In this document: piece after piece, positions 24,154 through 33,373 of the stretch
How the letters are laid out: each line of letters begins with the position of its first letter
How positions within the stretch are numbered: the first letter of the stretch is position 1
Source: an uncultured Lachnospiraceae bacterium
Lineage (GTDB): Bacteria; Bacillota; Clostridia; Lachnospirales; Lachnospiraceae
Direction: 5' to 3'
Length of the DNA: 64,000 nucleotides
NCBI GenBank assembly: GCA_910586355.1
Contig: CAJUHJ010000002.1
Location: 93,555 to 157,554, forward strand
The notes under the pieces: generated by a model
Told to the model about the DNA's origin: nothing
What the model saw: the letters and a program-made list of their open reading frames with translations, nothing else
Database searches by the model: none
Position numbers and translations under genes: made by a program

Positions 24154-24801
24154 ATGAAAAAAATTGCATTTGGAATCGCATGTGGCATGACGGCGGTATT
24201 TGTATTGGTGATGATGCTTACGCTGTTTGGAAGGGCGGCGCGGAAACAGGAAACAGATAAGGCGTTAGCACAGGCAATAGATTCGACATTGTCAAATGTT
24301 ATGAGTGAACATAATTATACGATTGAGAAAAATGAAGATTTTATTGCGGATTTTTTAAAGGCTCTGTTGATACAGACAAACAGTACTTCAGATCTTACTG
24401 TGTCTGTTTTGGATGCAGATTATGAGCATGGTATTTTATCAGTAGAAATTACAGAAACGTATACACATCCCGATGGAAATAAAGGAAGCGTATCTGAAAT
24501 GCGGACAGTGATATTTGACAGACCCGTGGAAGAGAGTGTGCAAATGCGAACAGTAAGTTTTTATGTAGAAGATGAATTATATAAAACTTATACATTGCAG
24601 AAGAATTCTTTTTGTTCGCTTCCGGTTCCTCCCGAAAAGGAAGGGGCAGTATTTCGGCATTGGCGTTTTGTGACGGGTGGGGTTGGAGTGGCACAGAGTT
24701 TAGAAACTGCATATGCCAATGGAAGAAAGACGGTACTTTCTTCCGGCGGCAAGCCATATCTTGTGTCAGAAAATACGAAGTTGACGGCTGTATTTGATTA
24801 A
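24154..24801 (+). CDS. bitopic extracellular protein with InlB-repeat-like C-terminus
   Basis: A 215-residue protein with an N-terminal membrane helix (about 5-25) and a helical-beta region (about 40-125, DLTVSVLDADYEHGILSVEITETYTHPDG). The C-terminal module (about 133-215) resembles an InlB B-repeat (List-Bact_rpt): VSFYVEDELYKTYTLQKNSF, FRHWRFVTGG, and a final KLTAVFD. The same module type occurs several times in the subtilase encoded next, suggesting both act together outside the cell. GGAAAGGG precedes the ATG. Confidence 0.64.
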   Translation: MKKIAFGIACGMTAVFVLVMMLTLFGRAARKQETDKALAQAIDSTLSNVMSEHNYTIEKNEDFIADFLKALLIQTNSTSDLTVSVLDADYEHGILSVEITETYTHPDGNKGSVSEMRTVIFDRPVEESVQMRTVSFYVEDELYKTYTLQKNSFCSLPVPPEKEGAVFRHWRFVTGGVGVAQSLETAYANGRKTVLSSGGKPYLVSENTKLTAVFD

Positions 24802-24833
24802 TTGGTTTATAAAAAGTAAGAGGAGGAATGAAG

Positions 24834-27800
24834 TTGAATTTCAGAAAGAAAAATGCCGTATATCTGCTGTTCATTTTTGTCTGTCTGGCGTTTATGCCGT
24901 TAATAGGATATGCCAATGAGGGAAAGAAAACGGTGGATAAGACGCCTGTACCCGAAACGTCTGTGATAGAAGTGTCAGATTTTGCGGAATTTCAGGAAGC
25001 AGTAGCGGAAGTAACACAAGAAGAGGGAGTTGGAAGAAGTTTGCCGAATGTATGGCAGAATCATCGGCTTTTGGTAAAAGGGGAAGCTGAATTTGATATT
25101 ATGGGAGCATCAAATGTGATTCAAGGCTATGAGGATATGGTGATTTTGGATTATGATTCGAAAAAAGAGGCAAAACGGGCATATGAGTATCTTAAGGGGA
25201 TACCGAATCTTGCAGTAGAAATTGACACGCCTTATGAAGATTCTTTGGTAAATCAAACAAAAGGTATGGCAGATTCTGCTCAAATTAGTAAAAGAAAATT
25301 ATATACAGTATCTGGCGGACAAGAGATTCTTGTGGCAGTGCTTGACAGCGGTTATGATATAAACAGCTATGGAAAAGAGCGTTTAGTAAAAGAAACAGAT
25401 TTGACGGGTTCTGACGCCGTTCAAGACGTCAATGGACATGGAACGGCTATGGCAAATATCATCTTAGAACATACTCCGCAGAATGTAAATGTAATGCCTG
25501 TAAAAGTAACGGATCCAAACGGAAGGACATCTTCTTTGAAATTATATATGGGTATCCGTTATGCAGTAGAAAATCAGGCGGATATTATCAATATAAGTAT
25601 GAACTCCCTTAAAACCTCTAGTTCAGAAGTAATAGCCGCCGTGATACGGGAAGCCAGACAGGAGGGTATTTTTGTGGTAGTATCTGCCGGGAATATGGGG
25701 CAGAATGTAAAAGATTTTTCTCCGGCAGACGAGCCGGAAGCCATTGTAGTATCTGCTGTGAATACAAAGAAGGAAATTGAAGAATATTCCAATCGCGGAC
25801 ATGGGGTAGATTATTGTTCTTATGGAAGCATACAGGTTTCTGGAATGAATCGTCAATCGGTACAGGCGTCAGGTACATCCGTATCAGCGGCAATTGTATC
25901 GGCAGTGACAGCAATAAAAAAAGGCAGCCAGACGGGCAGTTCGTATGAAGAATTGCTTGAATCATTAAATCAAAGCGCAAAAGATTTAGGTGAGAAAGGT
26001 GAGGATGAGCTGTATGGCAGAGGATTGCTTGTTTTTGAAACATCCGAAGGATTCGAATTTCCGGAAGGGATGAAAAAACCGGATATTTTGGCCTGCAACT
26101 GGAAGGAAATTTCTGTGGAAACGTTCAATCAATATATCGGAACTGCTACCAATCTGGAACGAAGGGCATTTTTAGAGCAGTTAAATGACGAAGAAAAGGA
26201 ACTTCTTTTTTCCAAAAATACAATGTTTTCGGAAAAAGTTTTGTATACAGAAAATACATATACAGAAGAGAATACCGTAAATGAGATTTTTCGGATGGAA
26301 GGAAGATTGTATGATATTGTAATGAGCGAAAGAGTTTCAGATGAGTATGAAACACAGGCATACCGTATTTTTCATTATGGACAGCAAAATAAAAGCTATA
26401 TTCAGCTGGATACTGCCTACAATCATAATAAAGCGAAAGTTTTTTGTTGGATTACGGATAGGAGTACAGATTTATCTAATAGTGGAACATATGGTATTAC
26501 ATTTATGCCCGGAACTTCTGCATATGATTTTAGTGAATGTACATCAGGGGTTGAAGATACAGACACGTTTGACGGAGGATTAGGCTTTCCGGTCTGGCGT
26601 TTGAATATAAAAAAAGTAAAAGTGAAGAAACCAAAGGATGCCTGTATCAATTACAGTTCTTCTCTCTGGAATGATACGGGAACTTTAGACGGGCATAAAG
26701 TACAAAAGCATTATTGGTATATTTGGAAATACCAGGTAAAGCCGGCTTCAGATGCAGCCAGGCAGGAAGCATATGGAAAAGGCTGTAATGAGGTTGGAAA
26801 ATGGCATGGAGGTTTTTGGGATTTGGGGGATACGGGAAGGACTTCCGGAGGAAAATGCGGCAGTGATACGATTACAACTGCAGTGGATATTGGCAACAGA
26901 GATTTGGATATGAGCGGAAAAGAAGGAATAACTTACCGTTTGCCGTTGTCTACGCATCAGAATGTAAAAACCTCAGAAACAATTACGGATATTCCGTCCT
27001 CTTGTACCCAACAAGGTTCCTGCCATATAAAAACAACATTTACCTGTAATAAATGCAATAAAACTTGGAAAGTAAAAGGGGATCAAACGCCAGTTGCAAG
27101 GCTTGCACATATTTTTGCAGTCAAATATATGGATAATAACGGTGTGCCAAAGGGAAAATATTGGGAAGAATGTAGCAGGAATTGTTTAGGCTATGATGTA
27201 AACGGAGAGTATTGGCAGAGGAATGTCAAATATCTTCAGGAAATACATTTTTGGGAAATGGATGTAAATGGTAATTATGGCGTTTTGCACACTGGCACAG
27301 ACAGAGGGGCGTCTTATTATGCTTTCGGAGAGATCGTTCCACAATGGAGCAGGCTTCCGTCAGAAGAATATCAGACAGGCATATTGGCAGCATTTCAGGC
27401 GCCGGAGTTTGCATCATATCATTCTGTTTATATTCCTAGGAAACAGTATACAGTCGTTTATGACGGAAATGGGGCGGAAAACGGTTCTATGCCGTCCCAG
27501 CAGGTGTATTGTGGAAAAGTTTTTGATTTGAGGCCAAATGGTTTTTATCGTAAGGGTTATAATTTTTTGGGATTTAGTAAATCAAAAGATGGAGAAGTGA
27601 TTGACGGAACGAATGTCAGTAATTTAACGCTTATAGATCAGGCGATTGTAACATTATATGCACAGTGGGAACCGATTCTCTATGAAATTACGCTGGATAA
27701 CCAGGGGGCAGACAAAAAAGCCGGAACAAAAACCGTTTACGAACATTATGCAGTCGGATACTTTAAGGATTTTGAATCGAATACAAAATTTGAGGAAAAT

Positions 27801-29399
27801 CGTATCGAAATTCCAAGGAAAGACAGAGCAGATACTTCCTTATCGGGCGGTATCCGAAGACAGAAGTTTTTGGGGTATTTTACGAAACAAAATGGACAAG
27901 GGAATCAGATGGTTAAAAAAGATGGTTCTTTAATCGGGTCTATCAATGGAAAAGGGGCGTATCAATATTTTGAGAACAATCAGACTGTATATGCGAAATG
28001 GGAAGATATGAATACTGTGTCATTTGATGCAAATTTGTCTGAAAAAGACAAAAAAATATTGGGTATCAAAGAAATTGAGAGTTCTGTTACCTGTCCGGCT
28101 TCGCGTTGGAAAACGAAAGGAGAGGCAATTACAATTGGTTTTGGGAAGGTGAAAATTGAAGGTGGAAAGTTAGCCGATTTTTATCGTTTCAAAGGATACA
28201 GCCTGACTCCTCGGATAAAAAATGAGAATGAAATTGTGTTAAGCAGGGATAAAGCGGCATGTACTTTTACGGCCGATCAGGATGTGACTTTATACGCTCA
28301 ATGGGATACGAGTTTTCGGGTGGCTTATATAGGAAATGGGCAGTCAGAAGGCGAAAATAGAATAGATGAAACTGGAGATCTCACAGAAAAATATACGTTT
28401 CGGGCAAATCATTTTTGTAAAACGGTTCAAAAGGAAGTGAAAGACATTGCAAGCGGACAGATGCAAGATGAATCTGGAAAACCTTATATGGAAACGGTTC
28501 CGTATAGCTTTCAGGGCTTTAGTATGGTAAAGGAAGCGGACGAACAAAAGAAATATGCTGTGTATCAGAAGGAAGACGGAGGATATGAGGGAGCAGAACT
28601 CATTCTATCAGGAAAAGAAATTACAGAAAGCAAAATGGGTGCAGGAATTACTTATGGAACGCCGTCGTCGGATTATGGCAATCTCCTCAAAGACGATACA
28701 TTAAAGATTCCTTATCTTAATGTGTACGCCATCTGGGATGAATATCCGCAAATTCAGGCGTCCGACTTATATATTCCGCTTATAGACGCGCAAAATGGAA
28801 TTCTGACAGAAGAATATCTATTGAGTCTTGCTATGGCAACGGATAAAGAATTAGAATCAAATGTCAATCCAAAAGGAATCTTAAAACATGGAAAAGATAC
28901 GAAAAATCATACGTCATTTACGATATTAGACTATCAAGATTCGGAATTTAAGGGAGCAGAAAATGAAATGAGTCTTTCTGTGACTTATCGGGCAGAAGAT
29001 AAAGCGGGGAATATTACGACAAAAAGAGTGATGGTTTATCTTGTTGATACCACGGGAGAAGAATGTGAGACTGGGAAAGTCCGTTTTATATCGGAAGAAT
29101 ATTTGGATACTCTTGCTGAAAATTCTATTTGGAGGACAAAAGAATATGCACAAAAATTAGCAAAAGCGCTGAATAATAAAAAAACAGGAGAAGAATATAC
29201 AAAAGTAACGCCAATTCAAAAAGCATTTGGAATAAAACAGGTGCGAAAGCCAGACAGCGGCGTCTGGGAGCATGTACAGGAAGTATGGAAATTTACGCAT
29301 GACGAGGTGTTAAAAGTGCAGGAATATGTCAATCAGAATGGAATCGCAAATCATCCGTCTGAATTTCTAAAAAAATTTGGACATTGCCGGATACAGTAA
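24834..29399 (+). CDS. large secreted subtilisin-like protease with InlB-type repeats
   Basis: A 1521-residue exported protein, last gene of the Tad-like operon. Signal peptide (about 1-26), propeptide-like region (27-150), then an S8 domain with catalytic Asp in VAVLDSGYD (about 171), His in NGHGTAMA (about 202), the oxyanion Asn in VVSAGNMG (about 290) and Ser in ASGTSVSAA (about 349). Residues 400-870 are unclassified and include a CX5C-CX2C cluster (GSCHIK, CNKCNKTW). At least four InlB-type beta-grasp modules follow (about 870-1300, each ending LYAQW, YAKW or YAIWD), then an Ig-like segment. No LPXTG or other anchor is visible. TTG 24834 lies seven bases after AGGAGG; ATG 24828 would leave one base. 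Confidence 0.86.
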   Translation: MNFRKKNAVYLLFIFVCLAFMPLIGYANEGKKTVDKTPVPETSVIEVSDFAEFQEAVAEVTQEEGVGRSLPNVWQNHRLLVKGEAEFDIMGASNVIQGYEDMVILDYDSKKEAKRAYEYLKGIPNLAVEIDTPYEDSLVNQTKGMADSAQISKRKLYTVSGGQEILVAVLDSGYDINSYGKERLVKETDLTGSDAVQDVNGHGTAMANIILEHTPQNVNVMPVKVTDPNGRTSSLKLYMGIRYAVENQADIINISMNSLKTSSSEVIAAVIREARQEGIFVVVSAGNMGQNVKDFSPADEPEAIVVSAVNTKKEIEEYSNRGHGVDYCSYGSIQVSGMNRQSVQASGTSVSAAIVSAVTAIKKGSQTGSSYEELLESLNQSAKDLGEKGEDELYGRGLLVFETSEGFEFPEGMKKPDILACNWKEISVETFNQYIGTATNLERRAFLEQLNDEEKELLFSKNTMFSEKVLYTENTYTEENTVNEIFRMEGRLYDIVMSERVSDEYETQAYRIFHYGQQNKSYIQLDTAYNHNKAKVFCWITDRSTDLSNSGTYGITFMPGTSAYDFSECTSGVEDTDTFDGGLGFPVWRLNIKKVKVKKPKDACINYSSSLWNDTGTLDGHKVQKHYWYIWKYQVKPASDAARQEAYGKGCNEVGKWHGGFWDLGDTGRTSGGKCGSDTITTAVDIGNRDLDMSGKEGITYRLPLSTHQNVKTSETITDIPSSCTQQGSCHIKTTFTCNKCNKTWKVKGDQTPVARLAHIFAVKYMDNNGVPKGKYWEECSRNCLGYDVNGEYWQRNVKYLQEIHFWEMDVNGNYGVLHTGTDRGASYYAFGEIVPQWSRLPSEEYQTGILAAFQAPEFASYHSVYIPRKQYTVVYDGNGAENGSMPSQQVYCGKVFDLRPNGFYRKGYNFLGFSKSKDGEVIDGTNVSNLTLIDQAIVTLYAQWEPILYEITLDNQGADKKAGTKTVYEHYAVGYFKDFESNTKFEENRIEIPRKDRADTSLSGGIRRQKFLGYFTKQNGQGNQMVKKDGSLIGSINGKGAYQYFENNQTVYAKWEDMNTVSFDANLSEKDKKILGIKEIESSVTCPASRWKTKGEAITIGFGKVKIEGGKLADFYRFKGYSLTPRIKNENEIVLSRDKAACTFTADQDVTLYAQWDTSFRVAYIGNGQSEGENRIDETGDLTEKYTFRANHFCKTVQKEVKDIASGQMQDESGKPYMETVPYSFQGFSMVKEADEQKKYAVYQKEDGGYEGAELILSGKEITESKMGAGITYGTPSSDYGNLLKDDTLKIPYLNVYAIWDEYPQIQASDLYIPLIDAQNGILTEEYLLSLAMATDKELESNVNPKGILKHGKDTKNHTSFTILDYQDSEFKGAENEMSLSVTYRAEDKAGNITTKRVMVYLVDTTGEECETGKVRFISEEYLDTLAENSIWRTKEYAQKLAKALNNKKTGEEYTKVTPIQKAFGIKQVRKPDSGVWEHVQEVWKFTHDEVLKVQEYVNQNGIANHPSEFLKKFGHCRIQ

Positions 29400-29403
29400 T
29401 TGA

Positions 29404-29456
29404 AAAACGGCTGTCGGTAAATGCAGCTTATGTGCAATATAGCGGCAGCCGTTTAA
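29404..29456. terminator. terminator between convergent genes
   Basis: AAAACGGCTG and CAGCCGTTT(AAAA) form the stem, with an inner TCGG/GCGG extension and a long loop. A residues before and T residues after are short, so efficiency is uncertain. It lies between the subtilase gene and the converging CorC-type gene. Confidence 0.55.
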
Positions 29457-29459
29457 AAG

Positions 29460-30728
29460 TTATTCTTCTTGTGTAGTTTCGGGAAGTTTCAGATAGATTC
29501 TGGAAATCCGGTTTTTATCCATTTGGTCTACCTGCAGCAGTATGTTTTCTTCTGTGGTGATTACTTCATTTTTTTCTGGAAGATGATCGAAAAGGCCGAT
29601 GAGATAGCCGCCGATGGTATCATAATCTGAGGAAGAAAATGGAAGTTTTAATTCGTCGCATAAATCATCTAAATTCATAGAACCCTGTATATAATATTCA
29701 TTTTTTCCAATTTTTATCAAAGGGTCTTCTTCATCAGCATCAAATTCATCACGAATTTCACCTACGATTTCTTCGAGTAAATCTTCTAAAGTAATCATTC
29801 CGGCAGTTACTCCATATTCATCCAGGACGATGGCTAGATTGATGGATTTTTTCTGCATTTCTAAAAAGAGTTCGGAAATATTTTTTTGTTCGTAGGTAAA
29901 GAAAGGTTTCCGGATTAAATCATGGATATGAAAGTTTTGTTTGTCTTTACATAATAATAAATCTTTCATATTGATAATGCCGATAACGTTGTCCGTAGTG
30001 TCTTCATACACAGGAAACCTGGTAAATTTATCTTCACAGAATATTTCAATCAGCTCATCGTACGTACTGTCTGACTTTACAAATGTCATATCAATTCTTG
30101 GAATCATAATTTCTTTTGCCTGAGAATCTCCAAAATCGAACATATTGTTAATCATTTCATGTTCAGAATTTTCAAGAACTCCGGTTTCATGGCCGACATC
30201 TACAATGGTTTTAAATTCTTCCTCTGTCATAGCCGCTTTTTGGGCGTTCGGGTCTACACGAAGCAGACGCAGAAATCCAATAGAAAGCTGATTGATTATG
30301 AAGATCACAGGAGTCAGAATATACATTAGCCCATAAATGACAGCGGAATACGTAAGGGCGATTCGGTCTGCATAAATAGTTGCAAATGTTTTTGGTGAGA
30401 TTTCTCCAAAAATCAAAATAAGAATCGTTAAAATTCCGGTAGCAATACCGGCGCCCATGCTGCCGAATAATTTAATTGCAAGGGTTGTAGCGATGGAAGA
30501 TGCAGAAATATTGACGACGTTATTGCCGATTAAGATGGCAGAAAGCATTTTGTGCATGTTATCTGTAATATTGAGAACCCGCTTGGCCTGTTTGCTGCCG
30601 TTTTCTGCTAAAGTACGCATACGGATGCGGCTGACAGTCGTGAAAGCGGTTTCTGCTGAGGAAAAAAATGCAGATAACAGCAGTAGAAGAATTAAGAATA
30701 TAAGCTGCGAAATAGAATCTGAATCCAA
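29460..30728 (-). CDS. HlyC/CorC family membrane protein (CNNM-like, DUF21-CBS)
   Basis: A 422-residue protein: DUF21 transmembrane domain (about 5-190; four helices, opening with LLLLLSAFFSSAETAFTTVS), a cytosolic pair of CBS domains (about 205-325, with IMIPRIDM and VIGIINMKDLL), and a C-terminal CorC/HlyC domain (about 335-415). Relatives take part in Mg2+ or Co2+ efflux; some were originally called hemolysins. The start is TTG 30728, eight bases after GGAGGGG. Monocistronic and divergent from the phosphorylase gene. Confidence 0.93.
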   Translation of the reverse strand: MDSDSISQLIFLILLLLLSAFFSSAETAFTTVSRIRMRTLAENGSKQAKRVLNITDNMHKMLSAILIGNNVVNISASSIATTLAIKLFGSMGAGIATGILTILILIFGEISPKTFATIYADRIALTYSAVIYGLMYILTPVIFIINQLSIGFLRLLRVDPNAQKAAMTEEEFKTIVDVGHETGVLENSEHEMINNMFDFGDSQAKEIMIPRIDMTFVKSDSTYDELIEIFCEDKFTRFPVYEDTTDNVIGIINMKDLLLCKDKQNFHIHDLIRKPFFTYEQKNISELFLEMQKKSINLAIVLDEYGVTAGMITLEDLLEEIVGEIRDEFDADEEDPLIKIGKNEYYIQGSMNLDDLCDELKLPFSSSDYDTIGGYLIGLFDHLPEKNEVITTEENILLQVDQMDKNRISRIYLKLPETTQEE

Positions 30729-30778
30729 AAAATATCCCCTCCACTTTACTTGTATGTGTTTGAAAACGCTGATTTTGC

Positions 30779-30807
30779 TTGAATTTGGAGTAAAAATATG
30801 CTATAAT
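30779..30807 (+). promoter_or_regulatory. promoter of the alpha-glucan phosphorylase gene
   Basis: TTGAAT (30779-30784) and a perfect TATAAT (30802-30807) with 17-base spacing. This gives a leader of about 95 bases. A second weaker option is CTGTCA/TATTAT at 30843-30871. Confidence 0.65.
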
Positions 30808-30906
30808 TTTTACTCGCCTGTACCAGCGATGTTGATTTGGTGCTGTCATTTTAACATATCCATGTTATTATAGCAACTCATAATTATCACTATATGGAGG
30901 GAAGAC

Positions 30907-33177
30907 ATGAATTTAGCCGAAATTGTAAAAGACAGATATGAAAAATCGATCAAAGAATGTACAAATCAGGAATTGTACAGCGCCTTACTGGAAATGACAA
31001 AAGGGATGGCAGAGAAAAAAGAAATCAGCAGGGGAAAGAGAAAACTTTACTATATTTCTGCTGAATTTTTAATTGGAAAATTATTATCGAACAATTTAAT
31101 CAATCTTGGTATCTATGACGAAGTAAAGACACTTTTGGAACAAAGCGGTAAAGATTTAGTGGAAATTGAATCATTAGAGCCGGAACCTTCCTTGGGAAAC
31201 GGAGGTCTGGGACGGCTTGCAGCATGTTTTTTGGATTCGATTGCCACTCTTGGGTTAAATGGCGCCGGGATTGGACTGAACTATCATTACGGATTGTTTC
31301 AGCAGGTTTTCAAAAACAATCTGCAATATGAAACGCCGAATCCATGGATTGAAAAAGAAAGCTGGCTGAATAAAACAGAGAAGGTCTACCCAATTTCGTT
31401 TGGGGGATTTCAATTGAATTCCAGAATGTATGATATTGATGTTACCGGATATAACAATCATACGATAAAACTGCATTTATTTGATTTGGAAACAGTAGAA
31501 GAAGGGATTGTAAAAGGAGAAGGCATTGATTTTGATAAGAAAGATATTGCAAGAAATCTAACGCTGTTTCTTTATCCGGATGACAGTGATGAAAATGGAC
31601 ATCTTCTTCGAATCTATCAGCAGTATTTTATGGTGAGCAGCGGCGCAAGGCTGATTTTAGATGAAGCGGTAGAAAGAGGCAGCAATTTACACGATTTAGC
31701 TGACTATGCAGTGATTCAGATTAATGACACGCATCCGACTATGGTAATACCGGAATTGATTCGTCTGTTAATGGAGCGGGGAATTTCGATCGATGAGGCG
31801 ATTCGGATTGTTTCAAGGACCTGTGCTTATACAAACCATACAATTTTGGCAGAAGCATTGGAGAAATGGCCGCTGCGGTATTTAGAAAAAGTTGTGCCGC
31901 AGTTAATCCCGATTATTTATGAATTAGACAATCGGGTGAGGGAGAAATATGAGGATGCTTCAGTATATATTATTGACAATGAAAAACGAGTTCATATGGC
32001 TCATATTGATATTCATTATGGATTTAGTGTAAATGGAGTCGCATATCTTCATACAGAAATTTTGAAAAATTCAGAGTTGAATAACTTTTATAAAATATAT
32101 CCTGAAAAATTTAATAATAAAACGAATGGAATTACATTCCGTCGTTGGCTGTTGTATTGTAACCCAAGGCTGTCTTCTTTTATTGAAGAAAAGATTGGGG
32201 CGGGATTTCAAAAAGATGCGATGGAATTAGAAAAATTAGAGGCATTTTTGCATGATAATGCTGTATTGGATCGCCTTTTGGAAATAAAAATGGAATCTAA
32301 GCGCGAATTGAAGGAATATTTGAAAAGGACGCAGAATATTGTAGTAGATGAGAATTCTATTTTTGATATACAGATTAAGCGTCTTCATGAATATAAGAGG
32401 CAGCAGATGAACGCATTGTACGTAATTCATAAATATTTTGAGATAAAAGCTGGCATCAAACCTTCTACGCCAATTACCGTTTTATTTGGTGCAAAAGCAG
32501 CTCCCGCATATGTAATTGCAAAGGATATTATTCATTTGATTCTTTGTCTCCAGCAGTTGATTAACGGGGATCCTGAAGTATCTCCGTATTTGAAAGTAGT
32601 GATGGTGGAAAATTATAATGTGACTTTGGCGGAGAAATTGATTCCAGCGGCAGATATCCATGAACAGATTTCGCTTGCTTCAAAAGAAGCCAGCGGTACA
32701 AGCAATATGAAATTTATGTTAAACGGCGCAGTGGCGCTTGGGACTATGGACGGTGCAAATGTGGAGATTGCAGAACTTGCAGGCAAAGAAAATATATTTG
32801 TTTTTGGTGAAACGAGCGATACTGTCATTGCACATTATAAAAATTCTGATTATAAGGCGAAGGAGTTTTATGAAGCTGATTCAGATATAAAACGCGCGGT
32901 TGATTTTATTATCAGTGATGAAATGACGGCAATTGGAAGAAGGGAAAACCTGGAGCGTTTATACCATGAACTTTTGGGTAAAGACTGGTTTATGACGTTG
33001 CTTGATTTTAAATCTTATGTCAAAGCAAAAGAGCAGGCGTTAAAAGACTATGAGAACCGAAGAAGCTGGGCGAAAAAAATGCTGATGAATATCAGTAAGG
33101 CTGGTTATTTTTCGTCAGACCGCACAATTGCGCAGTATAATGAAGAAATATGGAGGCTGGATGATGGGAAAAAATAG
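30907..33177 (+). CDS. glgP: glycogen/alpha-glucan phosphorylase
   Basis: A 756-residue GT35 enzyme releasing glucose 1-phosphate from alpha-1,4-glucans. Recognisable blocks are GNGGLGRLAACFLDS (about 98-112), the INDTHPTM motif (about 273-280) and the PLP signature EASGTSNMKFMLNGA (about 594-608) with the Schiff-base Lys. Length is slightly under the 800 residues of E. coli GlgP/MalP, mainly through a shorter N-terminus, as common in Clostridia. TGGAGGG precedes the ATG. It is not clustered with other glycogen genes here. Confidence 0.96.
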   Translation: MNLAEIVKDRYEKSIKECTNQELYSALLEMTKGMAEKKEISRGKRKLYYISAEFLIGKLLSNNLINLGIYDEVKTLLEQSGKDLVEIESLEPEPSLGNGGLGRLAACFLDSIATLGLNGAGIGLNYHYGLFQQVFKNNLQYETPNPWIEKESWLNKTEKVYPISFGGFQLNSRMYDIDVTGYNNHTIKLHLFDLETVEEGIVKGEGIDFDKKDIARNLTLFLYPDDSDENGHLLRIYQQYFMVSSGARLILDEAVERGSNLHDLADYAVIQINDTHPTMVIPELIRLLMERGISIDEAIRIVSRTCAYTNHTILAEALEKWPLRYLEKVVPQLIPIIYELDNRVREKYEDASVYIIDNEKRVHMAHIDIHYGFSVNGVAYLHTEILKNSELNNFYKIYPEKFNNKTNGITFRRWLLYCNPRLSSFIEEKIGAGFQKDAMELEKLEAFLHDNAVLDRLLEIKMESKRELKEYLKRTQNIVVDENSIFDIQIKRLHEYKRQQMNALYVIHKYFEIKAGIKPSTPITVLFGAKAAPAYVIAKDIIHLILCLQQLINGDPEVSPYLKVVMVENYNVTLAEKLIPAADIHEQISLASKEASGTSNMKFMLNGAVALGTMDGANVEIAELAGKENIFVFGETSDTVIAHYKNSDYKAKEFYEADSDIKRAVDFIISDEMTAIGRRENLERLYHELLGKDWFMTLLDFKSYVKAKEQALKDYENRRSWAKKMLMNISKAGYFSSDRTIAQYNEEIWRLDDGKK

Positions 33178-33291
33178 GAAAACTGCCAGGGAATTTCTAT
33201 TGCATTTTCCATTGTGATTGTATAAACTGACAACATATTGCAATGATAATTATCGGTAATATAGGAAAAAAATAAAAAAAATTTAAAGGTA

Positions 33292-33320
33292 TTGACCTTT
33301 AATATAATTTGTTGTAAAGT
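33292..33320 (+). promoter_or_regulatory. possible promoter of the Ig-like repeat protein gene
   Basis: TTGACC (33292-33297) and TAAAGT (33315-33320), 17-base spacing, in a very A/T-rich 196-base gap. Confidence 0.35.
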
Positions 33321-33373
33321 ATAAAAGTGTATAAAAACTTGTACTATAAAATTTAAAAGGAGGAATTTGGGTT

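Noticed and set aside
19594..29399. Conjugative transfer or type IV secretion locus
   Set aside because: The ATPase is CpaF-like, the platform protein is of the type II F superfamily, and there is no relaxase, coupling protein or VirB4, so a Tad-like assembly system fits better.
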